A DNA stretch of 64,000 bases from Channa striata (Eukaryota; Chordata; Actinopteri; Anabantiformes; Channidae): contig CM065181.1 of assembly GCA_033026295.1 (NCBI GenBank), forward strand, positions 2,203,001 through 2,267,000, in the 5' to 3' direction. The translations under genes were made by a program, and so were the position numbers. Below are positions 1 to 12,200 of this stretch, piece by piece. The notes under the pieces are model-generated. The model did not search any database and was not told the DNA's origin. It saw only the letters and a list, made by a program, of their open reading frames with translations. Each line of letters starts with the position of its first letter. Positions within the stretch are counted from its first letter, which is position 1.

Positions 1-3000
1 CTTAAAAGAAAAACCCACATGAACGATCAACTATGAGAGTGTGTGACCTGGCTTATCGGATGTTGTGCCACTGTGTGTGCTACGCAAGGTGGTCTCATGA
101 ACTCTGTCCGGACAGGAAAATGAGATCTGGACATCGCATGATATGACAACTTTGACACAACAACTTGGTCGTTATATATTCTCTAGACAACAATCTCGGC
201 TTAACCGAACCTTAAATTGATGTACTAGGAAGCTGGCAGGATAAACTCTTTTTAATGTCTGGGCCAACGCATTCAGACGTTTGCATTCTTGCATACACTT
301 TCTCTAGATGATGTCAGGGTTGCAGTACATGTCAAAAACTGTTTAGGCACAGCAGCTCCATTGATTCAGTCACATAGATGAAAAAAGCTAGATGCACAGT
401 AAGAGTTGGTTTTGCCTTTCACAAACAATACACATATGAGATTAGGAAAATAAATGTAGAACGCAGCACGTGTAGCTATCACCATAAAAGGGGCCGGTGC
501 AACTGTAAATGTGTCTACACTGTGACTCAAGCAGCTGTAACATAAAATTGACCTCAAATGCTGACGATGTGTCCATAGTGTCTGGTGGCAACTTAGATCC
601 GTACACTGCTATGACTCGTTAAGAGTGTTCGCTTTCCTCAGAAACCCTTAGAAGGGCATATTTTATCACTTCACTGCTCCTAGTGCTTTTCTGGGAGTCT
701 GTCTCGCGGGAGTCATTGACAGCATAGCTCTATTAAATATCTAAAATAATGTTGGATGCTGTAGCTTTAAGAACATGAAGGTTTACAGAATTCACCTTCT
801 CCAAAGAGATCCGACTGCTCGGTGACTAGTGTCAGAGCCCTACTTACGGACCTGAGGTGGTTCTGTGTGTCAGTGTGGCAGTAACAGAGTAGTTGAACGG
901 AATTCAGTCCTGAAGATGGATTAGTCCAAATCATGTCTAAAGACCTCTAGGCTTAGACCTTACAAATGTGAATTTCTTTGAAAAGGAGGAGAAGCTCAAA
1001 GCGAATACTGTTCTTTTTGTTATTGCTGGGTTTAATCACACAGTGAATCAGTGGGATCCTGTACCCATGTTGGTGCCATGGGCAGCAGCAGCAGCAGGTG
1101 ACGTAGACGCTGGCTCAAACATCAGCACGCTGGGCACCAGGCGTGTGGAAACTGACACTGGAGTTTCAACACTTACAGAGACCCACACTGGTAGTTAACT
1201 TAGCATTAAACAACATATCAGCCATTCAAACACTTTCATGACATGCCCCCTGACTCTCAATCGACTATCAGCTGGGATCCAGACCTTGGCCACCCTCCCC
1301 TGTAACATTCTTTTCCTCCTTTAAAAAAAAAGAAAAAAAGTTTTTCCAATTGGAAATATGCAAAGTGCTCCTCTGGAGTGAGGCAACTTGTGTGCAGAGC
1401 ATGCACACAATGATTGATCCATGTCTCTCCCATAAAAGATATAATCCACATCCTTTTTCTCTGAAGCTAGGTATCTATACATAATCCATACAGATATTTC
1501 AATAGTTTCTGTTTTTAGCTATGTTGACTATTATCGTCTCCAGGGGCTAACACCTCTCAGGTGAGCCACCATTTTGTTGGGAGACGCCGCAAAAACAAAG
1601 CAAAACAACAACAACAAAAAACAAACAAAAAAAACCCAAAAAGGTGAGGTATGGAGGGCTTGGGGATCAATCCGAAAACAAATTAAAAAACCCAAATAGA
1701 AGAAGAGGAACCTAGAAAGAGCCCAGATTTGCAGGTTTCTAGGTAAAGAATGTGTGGTTTAGACACACAAAATATGATTTGAGTACATTTTACTTTCTCA
1801 AAGAACATGTGATGCCAAGAGGAGTTCCTGGGTAAAAGGGTTCAGTCTGTGCATACTGGATAACCAAAGGTAAAGGGGGGGCATGGAAGGGTCAGTGGCA
1901 GGTAGTGAGACTGGAAGGAAGCAGGAGGGAAAAATCAACCTGCTTCTCTCTGAAAGGTGACCATCACCCCCTGTGAATACTGGCTGTAGACGACATCCTC
2001 CAGCCGCTCAGCTCCCTCCTCATTGTAGTCTGTGTGGACTGCTAATCCGCTCAAGGTCTGTCAGTCCTGATTAGTACGACTACAACGTGTCCTGCGTACG
2101 TCCATCTGCTTACTGTTCAGGTCCGTGCTGGGAGGGACTGACATCTGAAATGAAGAAACTGATGATGACCTTCGAATGAGAAATGGTTGGAGCCGACTAG
2201 CAAAAGAAAAACTTTTCCAACTCTGATCACATAGGATTCTGTTTTGTACACACGTGTACTTTTGCCAGTCATTTCCACTTGATTAGCTCTGATGCTGCCC
2301 TCAACTCCAGGTTGCATGGGTCAGTGGGAAAACAGCTCTTGACGAGCCCTTTTGACATGAGGATGCTCTGCTCTCCAATTTACTTCTCCCCTTCCCATTC
2401 TCCACTTTTGCAACAAGCTCCTCGTCCTGTTTTCAGGAGCAGGTGGAGCAATTACTGATTGAAAATTGTCTGTTTTTCATCCTATCAGTGTTTTCCACTT
2501 TGTTACTTCAAGTTAGCGAGCTAACACTTTTTACAAAGCTTTAAAGTTGTTAACTTTATGTTGCATAGCAACCAGAATGCACCCTGTTGATCTTCTGTTA
2601 CTAGCAATAGTCACATCTAAGCTTTATAATTGAAGAAAAAATCCTATATGATCGTGGCCTAAAGTGACCCTACAATGATTAACCGTCACTCCCCAAAGTA
2701 AAGGAGAGATGGCAGAGAAACAAAAAACACTTACAAAACAAAAAAGCATAATGAATAATAGTAACTGAAGCAAAAACGGTAGTTGCAGGTATAATAATAG
2801 TGCTACCAAGAGCGATAATAATGGGAATCATAATTGTTAAACAACGCTGAAGAAGAAGAGTTTTACTATAATAGGAACATTTGAAATGCACTGACAGTTT
2901 AGTGTCTTTGTCCGACTGGTGGGTTTTCATGGGTAGGCACACGGACAGGCACTGCATGCGATGCGGGGTGAGGTGGGGGTGGGGATGTTTGTTGATCTTG

Positions 3001-3082
3001 GAGTGCTTCAGTATGGGAGAGGCGATAGGAAGGAAGGGGCAGGATGGGGGTGGCATCAAATGGACAGGGGGCTGATCGGAGC
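1..3082 (-). other. gatad2b: Probable gatad2b 3' UTR and downstream sequence
   Basis: The region follows the stop codon. It has no recognisable transposon, unlike most of the rest of the window, and no other gene. I found no canonical AATAAA on the minus strand. ATTAAA occurs at 1036-1031 and 256-251 as possible polyadenylation signals. GATAD2B transcripts in other vertebrates have multi-kilobase 3' UTRs, so the transcript may run past the window edge. An oligo-A tract (plus strand) at 1,590-1,640 and short A-runs at 1,322-1,339 are the only simple repeats. Confidence 0.5.
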
Positions 3083-3219
3083 TCATTTCTGTCCGGTGAT
3101 GGACTGCGATATGGATCGAGGCGGGATCATGTCCAACAGGTACTCTCTCTGCCGGTCCGCTAAGCTGGAGCTCTTATGGGCTCCAACTGCCGCTGGGTTC
3201 AGATAGGCAATATTTAACC
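3083..3219 (-). CDS. gatad2b: gatad2b exon 11: conserved C-terminus and stop
   Basis: Acceptor ctccacag/GG completes codon 610 (Gly), followed by LNIAYLN, then SLADRQREYLLDMIPPRS and the terminal SISQSITGQK. The TGA stop is at 3085-3083. This tail is diagnostic for GATAD2B. Confidence 0.94.
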
Positions 3220-6200
3220 CTGTGGAGACAAAGGGGACACTGTGAAGTTCTTCCCCAAGAAAACAGGGCATTTGAAATGCTACTCAAGTTGATGCTGTGG
3301 AGAACAAATGTCTAGTACTAATTTGTTTAAACAATTTTAACACTGCAGCAAAAATAGTTTTTATTAATAATTAAAATTGGGTCAAAGACCTTCGTTACTA
3401 TGGAAGTGTGGCGAAGAACAAAAGCAGTGTAAAGGTGTAGCTGATTCAATCACTTCAGCTAGTTAACCCATAAATTACATCAGCATTTCTTACCGGATTA
3501 TATTTTTGATGGTGTGGAAATGCAGTAGACATAAAGGTGATCATATTCTGATCCTTTACTCACAGCCAAATATGAATGGGCCTGATTCATGACATTTCAC
3601 TGCACATGATAAATAACTCTGACTTTGGACAATATGGCAATGTGCTAAACACCAATTCCAGAGAATCTGTGCTATGTCACGGTCTTCATCAGAGAGTAGA
3701 AAACAGAGTTCGGCAGGTTCTTGTCTGACGCTTGACATACTGAACGTCATGTTAGCCTTTGTGTAAGAGTGGACTCACTTAGATACCAACTACTAAAAGA
3801 CTCTGCTCAGGGACATAACCACTTTATCCCTGGTGAGCCTTAGAAGAATCTGTCAGACCAACGTGCAACAGATACAATCCAGGAGGTACCTGGGATGTTG
3901 TAGATCTGGTGACGGCTGTCATGCTGCAGTCTATTGCTGCTACTGCTGCTGCCTCCACCACTGCCACAGTGCTTGGCACTAGTCATTCCCATGAGGCTGC
4001 TAGCCACTGACAGCTGGGAGGCCTGGGCGAAGTTGGACAGGACACCTCGCGCTGAATTGGACAGTCCTCGCTGCAGGGAGGCCTGAGGCTGGGGAGCCTG
4101 GGGACAGTACACACATCCAATTAACTTCACCAACACTGCCAGACAGTGCACTAATTACACAGTGGCACATTACACATTACAAATAGCAAAGATCTGCTGG
4201 TTCAAATGCCTGGTCTGGGTGTACTTTGTCTCATGCGGTTTAATTTTACTTAAACATTTTTAAAAGCCTGATAAACGTGCAGCTAGTGGTTGATCTATAT
4301 GAGCTTTTCAATGGCCGACCAGGAAGGCTGATGTCAGATTAATACTGACTATTGTCTGAAAGTCTGCAGATTATTTGCGTCATACAAAATACAATTGAAT
4401 ATGAGCAAATGAGAGACAAATATGAGAATCTGATAAAACCTCTTTACTGTATTTTTTAAATGATCAAATACACACACTCAGTTGGGTACACAAAGCCGAA
4501 ACTAATCCACAGTTCATGAATCCACTTATCAGATATGCAGTGAAGCTGAGCTAACTACAGATTAATGCCTCTGTATTGCACAGTAAGGTTTAAAAGCAGC
4601 ATTTTCTATAGTTATTGTACAGATGAATGAGTTCCTCTTATAGTTTCAATAGTTTAACTTTATTTTAACATAAAAATCCAATTTAAAAATAACGCTGACA
4701 TTAATCACTGGGTTAAGATTTAAACGAATAGATAATATCGAAATCACTATCACTGATCCTCTGCCCCCCTCCTCACTCTGCGGAGGGTTTGGAAGTGTGT
4801 GTTGCTACCACTCAACGCCAAGTTGCTCCCAATGGAAATTAACGTGACACTGGATGAGAGAATTTTACTTGTTCTACATGTGTGCTGATATACTCCTACT
4901 GTGCTGAGAGCGACGTACAGTCTTAAAGTAAGATGTGCTCCTTCTCTCTCACTTCTCCATCCTGCAGGAGCAGAAGTTTAGCTCCACTCTCAGACAGAGA
5001 TCCGAGAGAGACACTAAATTTCACTCACTTTTCTCCTCAAGTGCGAAAAAAAAAAGGCCACTGATGCACACAGCATCAGCGAGATTTAACATTATGTCAC
5101 ATATGCCAGGAAACAAGGTGTAGGCTGCAGAATTGTTTGGGAGTTTTTTGAATTAACGAGCACTGTGGACACCGTGTGGAGTGTGTGTGTGTGTGTGAGT
5201 GCTGAAGTTTACCTGGCGGAGGGCATGATGTCGGATCATGGAGTCAGTCTTAGAGGCGTTAGGGCCAGTAGGGGCCGAACTGGGAGACAGGGCCGCCTGC
5301 TGTTGCAGCCTCTGTTCAATCTCCTGACATGGAGAAACACAAACAATGCGGACTTTAGCAAACAGAGATTATTCCATTTATCTAAAACTTGTGGTTGTTT
5401 GTGATTCAATGTAACAGTGTTTCTCCTAAGTGACTGCACTGTGTAGATGATAATTCTATACAAATGACAGTGCTATACAAGGTTTGTGCCATGTTTTGTA
5501 ATTTGACATATTGAATGAATATAAGCAGTGGTTGTCCTGACCTGCTCCTGCTGCAGGGCCTTCACAAAGGCGTTCTTCAGCCTGTTGGTGTGCTCTGCCT
5601 TCAGAGCCTTCTTCTGATTGGACGTCATGCACTGCTCACAGAGGATTCGCCCGCTCTTCTCCTGCTTCCAGTGAGGGGTGAAGTCGGTTCTGCATTGGGC
5701 ACAGAAGAACGGCTCCATGCGGGCCAGTGTCCCTCTAAGTTTACCTGCAGAGATGATGCGGTTTGTTAAATGAACTGAAACAAACCTATACTTTGCAGAA
5801 ACGCCAGCAACTTTAAACAGTCCCAACATTAAAACACCTGGTCAATTTTTTTGTCGTGTTGGCCAGTGAGGTTTGATTTTACATTTTGAATCCGTCAGAT
5901 CTCACTGCTTTAGTTTCAGACTTGAAGGCAATGACAAGGCATGTGATGCGAGGCTTCTCACCCTGACTGTCGAGCACACTCTGCACCACCTCCTCTAGTC
6001 CCACCATGTAGATGAACTCGCTGTTAGCGGCAGAGGGCAGAAAGTGGAGAAGTGGGGCGGGGGGTTTGGGTGGAGGGATCTCTAACAGAGTTTTCTCCAG
6101 CTGCTTCCTCAGGGCTAGTTTGGCTGCTGCCTGGCTGCTGGCCTGATCAGCCAGGGAGCCCACGCCTCCGCTGGTCGTGCTTGACATGGTGGACGGGCTG

Positions 6201-9200
6201 ATGGCAGAGGCCCCGCCTAGGCTGCCTGCAACTCCTCCGGCCCCTGCTGCCGCTTGCATGTGGGCCAGGTTCATGTACATGGCACTGGAACCCGACCGCT
6301 GAGAGGCTGCCACCTGCTGGCTGGCCTGCAGGGAGACACAGGTTCTCTACTGCTTAGTACAATGTAATATTTAAAGTAATGATTTACAGTTTTAAGATCA
6401 GAAGACTGCAGATATAAGCTGCCACAGGATTTTAACCTTATCCATCATTCAGAGTCCTGAGCTACAGTGTATGTTTGTTTTAGGAGTGTCAAAAATTCAT
6501 CAATTACAGAGTAAAAGACATGTGGTCTTCAAGAGAAGCTTGTTGTAGACACTATATCAGACACTCTACATATTTCAGTCTGGCTGCTGTGAGCTTAATT
6601 CAATGAGCTGATCTGCCTCTTCCACTCATTAGGAAACGGGCTTGGTGAATCCATACCTGCTGGTAGCTAACGGCATTGGCCATGCTGCTGGAGCTGGAGC
6701 GAGACATCCCAGGCTTTGAGGAGACCCTCTGACCCTGCAACTGGGCCGGGTTGGGGGCTATCACTCGCTGGGACATCAGCATGGGTGGCAAATTGGTATT
6801 AGCTGCTGACCTGATGACTGTATGACCCTACAGGAAAGACAAAAGAAAGATTTATGAAAGAAAAATCAAAGTACAGACTTAATTTTGCTGACAGGCTTTA
6901 CAGAGTTACACCATAAAAAAGCTAAATGAAATTGCAAACTAAAACACGGGGTTTCCCAAAGCGATGGGGCAAGATTCACCTCTCTGTGACACAGTGTGCA
7001 AGCAAATAGTTCAACAACAACTTACTGTTTCTCTTTTTATAAGAAAATGAAGAAGAACATTTTGGAGATTTCATCATTTGAGTCACAGTATCATTACACT
7101 TACATTTAGTTATCTTTTAGGCACTTTAAACATTCAGAGTAACTAGAATTATCTCAAAAAGACCAGTACTGGTTGCTTGTGATCTTTGGCCTCTCAGGCA
7201 GCACGGCCATAAAAACAGACACGATTTTGCAGTGGAAATCCCAGAAACACTTCTGAAAATCATACTCACTGAACACAATTTGTCTTTCCATGCACCAAAG
7301 TAAGTTAAAACAAGAACCAGAAACAATGCTGCCTTATCTGACCCCAAGCTCCAATTTGTAATTAATTTTAAAAATCACGGATGCTTTAATCCCCTTGAAT
7401 TACAGCAGGGCTTAGCCATAAAAGAGTCCAGGTGCTAAAATGACCTGCCTGCAGTCCAGGCTTGTCACCCACTGGAAATATTTGAAGCTTTTTTAAAACA
7501 TGATACAATATGATATATGATTTTTATAAAAAGAAAAAAAAGATCATTATTTGCAATTCACTGTATTGGTAATGCAACTGTAAGACATTGTATTGACATT
7601 TAAAGGCTTTGGGTTTAAAAGGATCAATATCACTACTAAAATTGAAAGGTGACAGATGTTTGGGCTAACTGAATTACTTCAGTTAATTGCTAATTACATA
7701 TTGTTATTATCACATATAATTATTTACATTATATAAATTATGCTATTGCATGTTTGCTGTGAATACTTAACACCATTGATCACTCCATTCACATGTCAAG
7801 TTTGTACGGTTAGCTTTCAAACTCAAACTAGCAGCGTAATCCAAAAACCACGCAGAATTCTATGAGTGTGTGCTGTTCATTTGTATCGTGTTACACTGAT
7901 ATGTTTCTAATATTTAGACCACTACCACAGATGTAAATTAAATGGTAAATGGTACATTCCTGCTTATATAGCGGGTTCGCAACACAGTTAAAAAAAAAGA
8001 AGAGTGTGCAATATATAGCCACTGCAATTTATTAGAAACATGATAGAACCATTAAAATGCAAAATGGAACCGACTGGCAGCCAGGTTCTTGAGACTGACT
8101 GTTCATATGAGCAACTTCTGGTGAGCACAGACATTAAAGGAGTTCTACCTTCATATACACGTGTGGTCAGCAGAGGGCAGCAGGAGCTGGGTGACAGCAA
8201 ACCATAAGCCAAAAAAAAAAAAATAAGGAAGACACACACCAACACACACTCAGCCATCTATAAACACAGAGATGTGCTGAATATTTAATACCATCTCAAC
8301 ATGTAATGGAGGAGCAGGGCCACATCAGAAGGAACTAAAACATCCAGCAGGAGCACGTCTCATTATCAGACCTTCTAATAACCCATCCATCGTCCAAAGT
8401 AAAACCCCAGTGCTAATGCCGTCCTACACACACACACACACACACACACACATGTTTGACTTTCTATACTTGTAAGGACACTCATTGACATAATGCAATT
8501 CCTAGCCCCTTACTCTAACCATCACAACTACATGTCTACCCCCAACACTAACCAAAACCTATTCTAACCCTGACCCTAAAACCCAGTCTTGACCCTCAAA
8601 AAGCCTTTTAAAGTTGTGTGTGGACCAGCCAAAATGTCCTCACACACACACACACACAGCATGTCTCTATATACTCACAAAGGGATGGTGTAAATCTTAA
8701 TAAAGTAGTTATGTTTTTCGATAAAATCAATTAATCAATCAATCAATTCATTAATCAAGCAATGATTAAAGCCTTGGAGAGGCTGAGGCTTGAGATTCTG
8801 ACTGTGCATGCATTTCTGACTGGACATGACATCTCTGCTTTGTTTTGTTTTGTTAGCATTCTTTTAAATCAAATTGCAGCATTATAGTCAAGGTTGCCTA
8901 TAACAATATCAAGTCAAATTGAAATTAAATAACTAGACATTAACAAGGATGGAGCCTATGCTGAAAATAATGTTGAAATGATAAAATAACATTAACTCCT
9001 GTGTCATCCTTAGGGGTTAATTACCAAAACCTGGTATCATTATGGCAATGGTTCATGTCAACATGGATTTAGGTGCCACTAAATAGATGAAGCTATCGAA
9101 ATGAAATATTTTCCCTCTTTGGTTCTTAACCCGACAGTACAGGAAACAGAAGCATCACTGCACATGATTTGCAAAGTCGTTAATTACACTTGCTCTGATG

Positions 9201-12200
9201 GCAGCAGAAGCCGACTTTTAACTAGTAGGTACATTAATGAGGCACCACACACAAGGATTGTTACCTCCAAAATATTTAAATTTTGGAGGTAACAACAATA
9301 AAATTATGTGATTTGAGGATCAGAGCAATGGCTGTGGGTCTGCCACAGTTGTGACTTTGGAAGAGGGAGTGCCTAAGGTTTTGTGACAGCCAGTCACCCA
9401 CATTTAACATGAATGTGGAGGCTGAAACATGAGAGCCACCTCTTTTACCACTGTATCAGATGGCATTAAAGGTGGTAATAATGTTGTGCCTGATTGGTGT
9501 ATATTGACAGTAAGAACCATGATTAGCATGTTTTGCATTTGCTAAGTGCTAATGGCAAAATGATTCAATTTAATTCAATACTGGCACAAAAAAAGCATGT
9601 CCACTAATCTAATGGTGAATCATGCGCAAAATCTGTGCATTGTATTCAGAACAGTTACTTTATTGCAGGTAAATTGAATCACAAAATAAGAAATTCCTTT
9701 ATTTTATGAATTGTATTTTCCCACTATTCACTAATGCAATAACTGTGCACACACAAATAGGGCTATTGATAATGAATTGATATTAATATTTTTTGTGGTG
9801 AATGGTTTTAGATTACTCCTTGTGACAGATTAGGGTGATAAAAAATGATTTAGCCCCACATTCTGCAAATGCAACATTTAATAAACTTTATAAACATGTT
9901 TCTTCTTATAATTGTCCCATTTTAAGGGTTAGCTCAGGTTAGAACAGTGCATCTATAGATGAAAAGGTTTTTTGTCCAAAACCATTCAAATCTGGGAGGT
10001 TATCGTGTTTACATTGTCTAAACCTGAGAACAAACTTGCTGCTGGGTAGGTTTGAGATTCTGCTGCCAGGACAACAAGCCTAACCTGACTGGCGTAATGT
10101 TCAGTTGTCAGTAACACTGTCTGCTTAACTTAGTCCACGTTTAAAGAATGGGGCCCAGTTTTCTTAGGGCATGCAAACATTGTTCCCCACTTTCTATGCA
10201 AATGTAGTCAGGGACTCCAAACAATATAGAGTGGACAGTTATAATTTAAGCTGCCATATGCTTTTGCTAGTTTAGCTTTAAATTAAAAAAAAATTGTAAA
10301 AAAGGTACATATTGTATATTTCATGTCTCAGACTGTGTGTAACGTAATAAAACCAAAAGACAATGTGTGTTGGCATCAGCTGCTACTTTTAACATTTTAG
10401 CTTGTGTCCCAGTCTCTTATCAGTTACAGACGGAATTCATTTTTGGGGCAAATTTGTAACTTTTAGGTTTGGTGCAATATTTTAACTGTACAACTAATGT
10501 ATCTTGAAGTTTAATTTGAAGTTTGCCTTAGAAATAAACTTAAAAAGCCTGTCATCTGATTCAGCCACTGTCAATGTTTCAGATCAGTAGTGATTTTGTG
10601 CAGACAAAGAAACACACAGACCTGTGCAGTGCGGAGGTTCTGGGGCTCAGGGTTGTGCAGGCCAGGCCTCACAGGCAGCTTCCCCAGGCCAGGAGAGCTG
10701 TGGATGGGAGGAGGCTGCACAGAGGATGCAGCATTCTGGACCACAGGGACCTGCACATAGTCAAATATTAACACTACAATAAAACTAACATACCCTAACT
10801 AACCTGCCATTTTATAGATGAGCTTTTCTTCACAGAATAACCATCTGAAACACTTATTCTACATGTTTATCCAACGCAAATACAGTCAACTATTTAACAA
10901 CAACAGCAGTCTTCTAAATGTTGTCCCAGCTGTGTGACAGCTGTTTCTGTACCGCATCATTATCAGACACTTGGTATTAGCCCCAGTCATTCCAGGATCA
11001 ATCAAAACCATATTTTGTCTATGGTGAAGGACACTGGCAGATTGGGGAATCATACAGTTACCTTTGCATGAAATACAAAGGTAATGGATTAAATTCTATG
11101 GACAAACATCCCAACACTATCATCAACTTTTTTTTTTTTCTACAAGAGGACTGCTCTGTGCTGTTTTCAGTCAGCATCAACAAACTACTTGTTGTCAGTC
11201 ATAGCCAAAAAAAAAGGACAAACATGCTGCTCAGACATCACAGAGAAACACTGGCTGTTTTCCTGACATAACAACGCTGAGGTTACTGTTCTCCTACAGT
11301 TCTCCTTTTGTCTGCTGTTGTTACAGTAGTACAAGACATTTTACACCTTGGCATTTAGATTAAGCTTTTTCATAATTTCAAAATTCTAAAGATTTCAATT
11401 TAATATATATTCCCCATTGGTCTTTTAAAAGAAAAAAGACTTTTTTCGTTCCTACACCTTTACTTTCTTAAATGTGTGTATTGCTAGACTGCTACATTTG
11501 CATTGTGTCAGGAAAGTTGAGCCTCGCCAAAAAGTGTGATTTGCAATGTAATAAAATCAGCAACAGAGCAAAACAGTATTAAATGTAAGACGCTTTTCTA
11601 TTGTCATGTGATACCCATCATCATGTCACATAGCCCTACATTTTGAGAACGTTATAAATTTTGTAATCTACATTGGAATGTTCTGTATAAACACTTCAAC
11701 ATTGAAGCAGACATGTTCATTAGCATGAGTCCCGGTGCTTAGGCAGCAAAAGGATAATCAGAGTGAACAAAGTGCATTGATTTTTTTCTTATTGAACTGA
11801 GGGTACTATCACCATTAATGTATACAAAATCCACCTTCAGTGGAGGTTCTAGCAGAGCAGTAACAGAAAAGTCATGAAACAAACACCAGTCACTTGTTAA
11901 ACCTGAAGCAGGTTTACTCTGATCCTCATTAGTGGACCGGTTTGTAAACTTTGTTCATTCTTTCCTTTGGTTCAGTTTTATTTTACACATAAGTGAACCA
12001 ACAATCATTCCTACAAGTTACATAGAATTAGTCTTGTTGAGTTATTGCTAAATGAATCTGTGCCGGGAACAAGAAAGTAAACAAAAAAAGAAGATCCTGT
12101 TCTGTGGCAGTGAAATTCCCTGAGTGAAAAATTGCTATAAAATATGGAACAACTGCACAAATTGGCATAGCTGTTGAGCAAGAAAACTGCTGACTTGTGC

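Larger units (their letters stand above)
6828..10621 (-). other. gatad2b: gatad2b intron 5
   Basis: 3,794 nt, GT-AG. It contains two CA runs flanking a high-copy fish repeat (8,426-8,658), a short fragment of a fish interspersed repeat near 7,940-7,980 (tail-like aaatggtaaatgg), and a perfect 16-bp-arm hairpin at 9,258-9,295. The rest is AT-rich and unassigned. Confidence 0.8.

Noticed and set aside
2679..3086. A 135-codon minus-strand frame overlapping the gatad2b stop region
   Set aside because: It lies mainly in the 3' UTR in a different frame from exon 11, with no homology.
8426..8658. Interstitial telomere sequence
   Set aside because: The TAACCC-like words are irregular and sit within a known-looking interspersed repeat, not a TTAGGG array.
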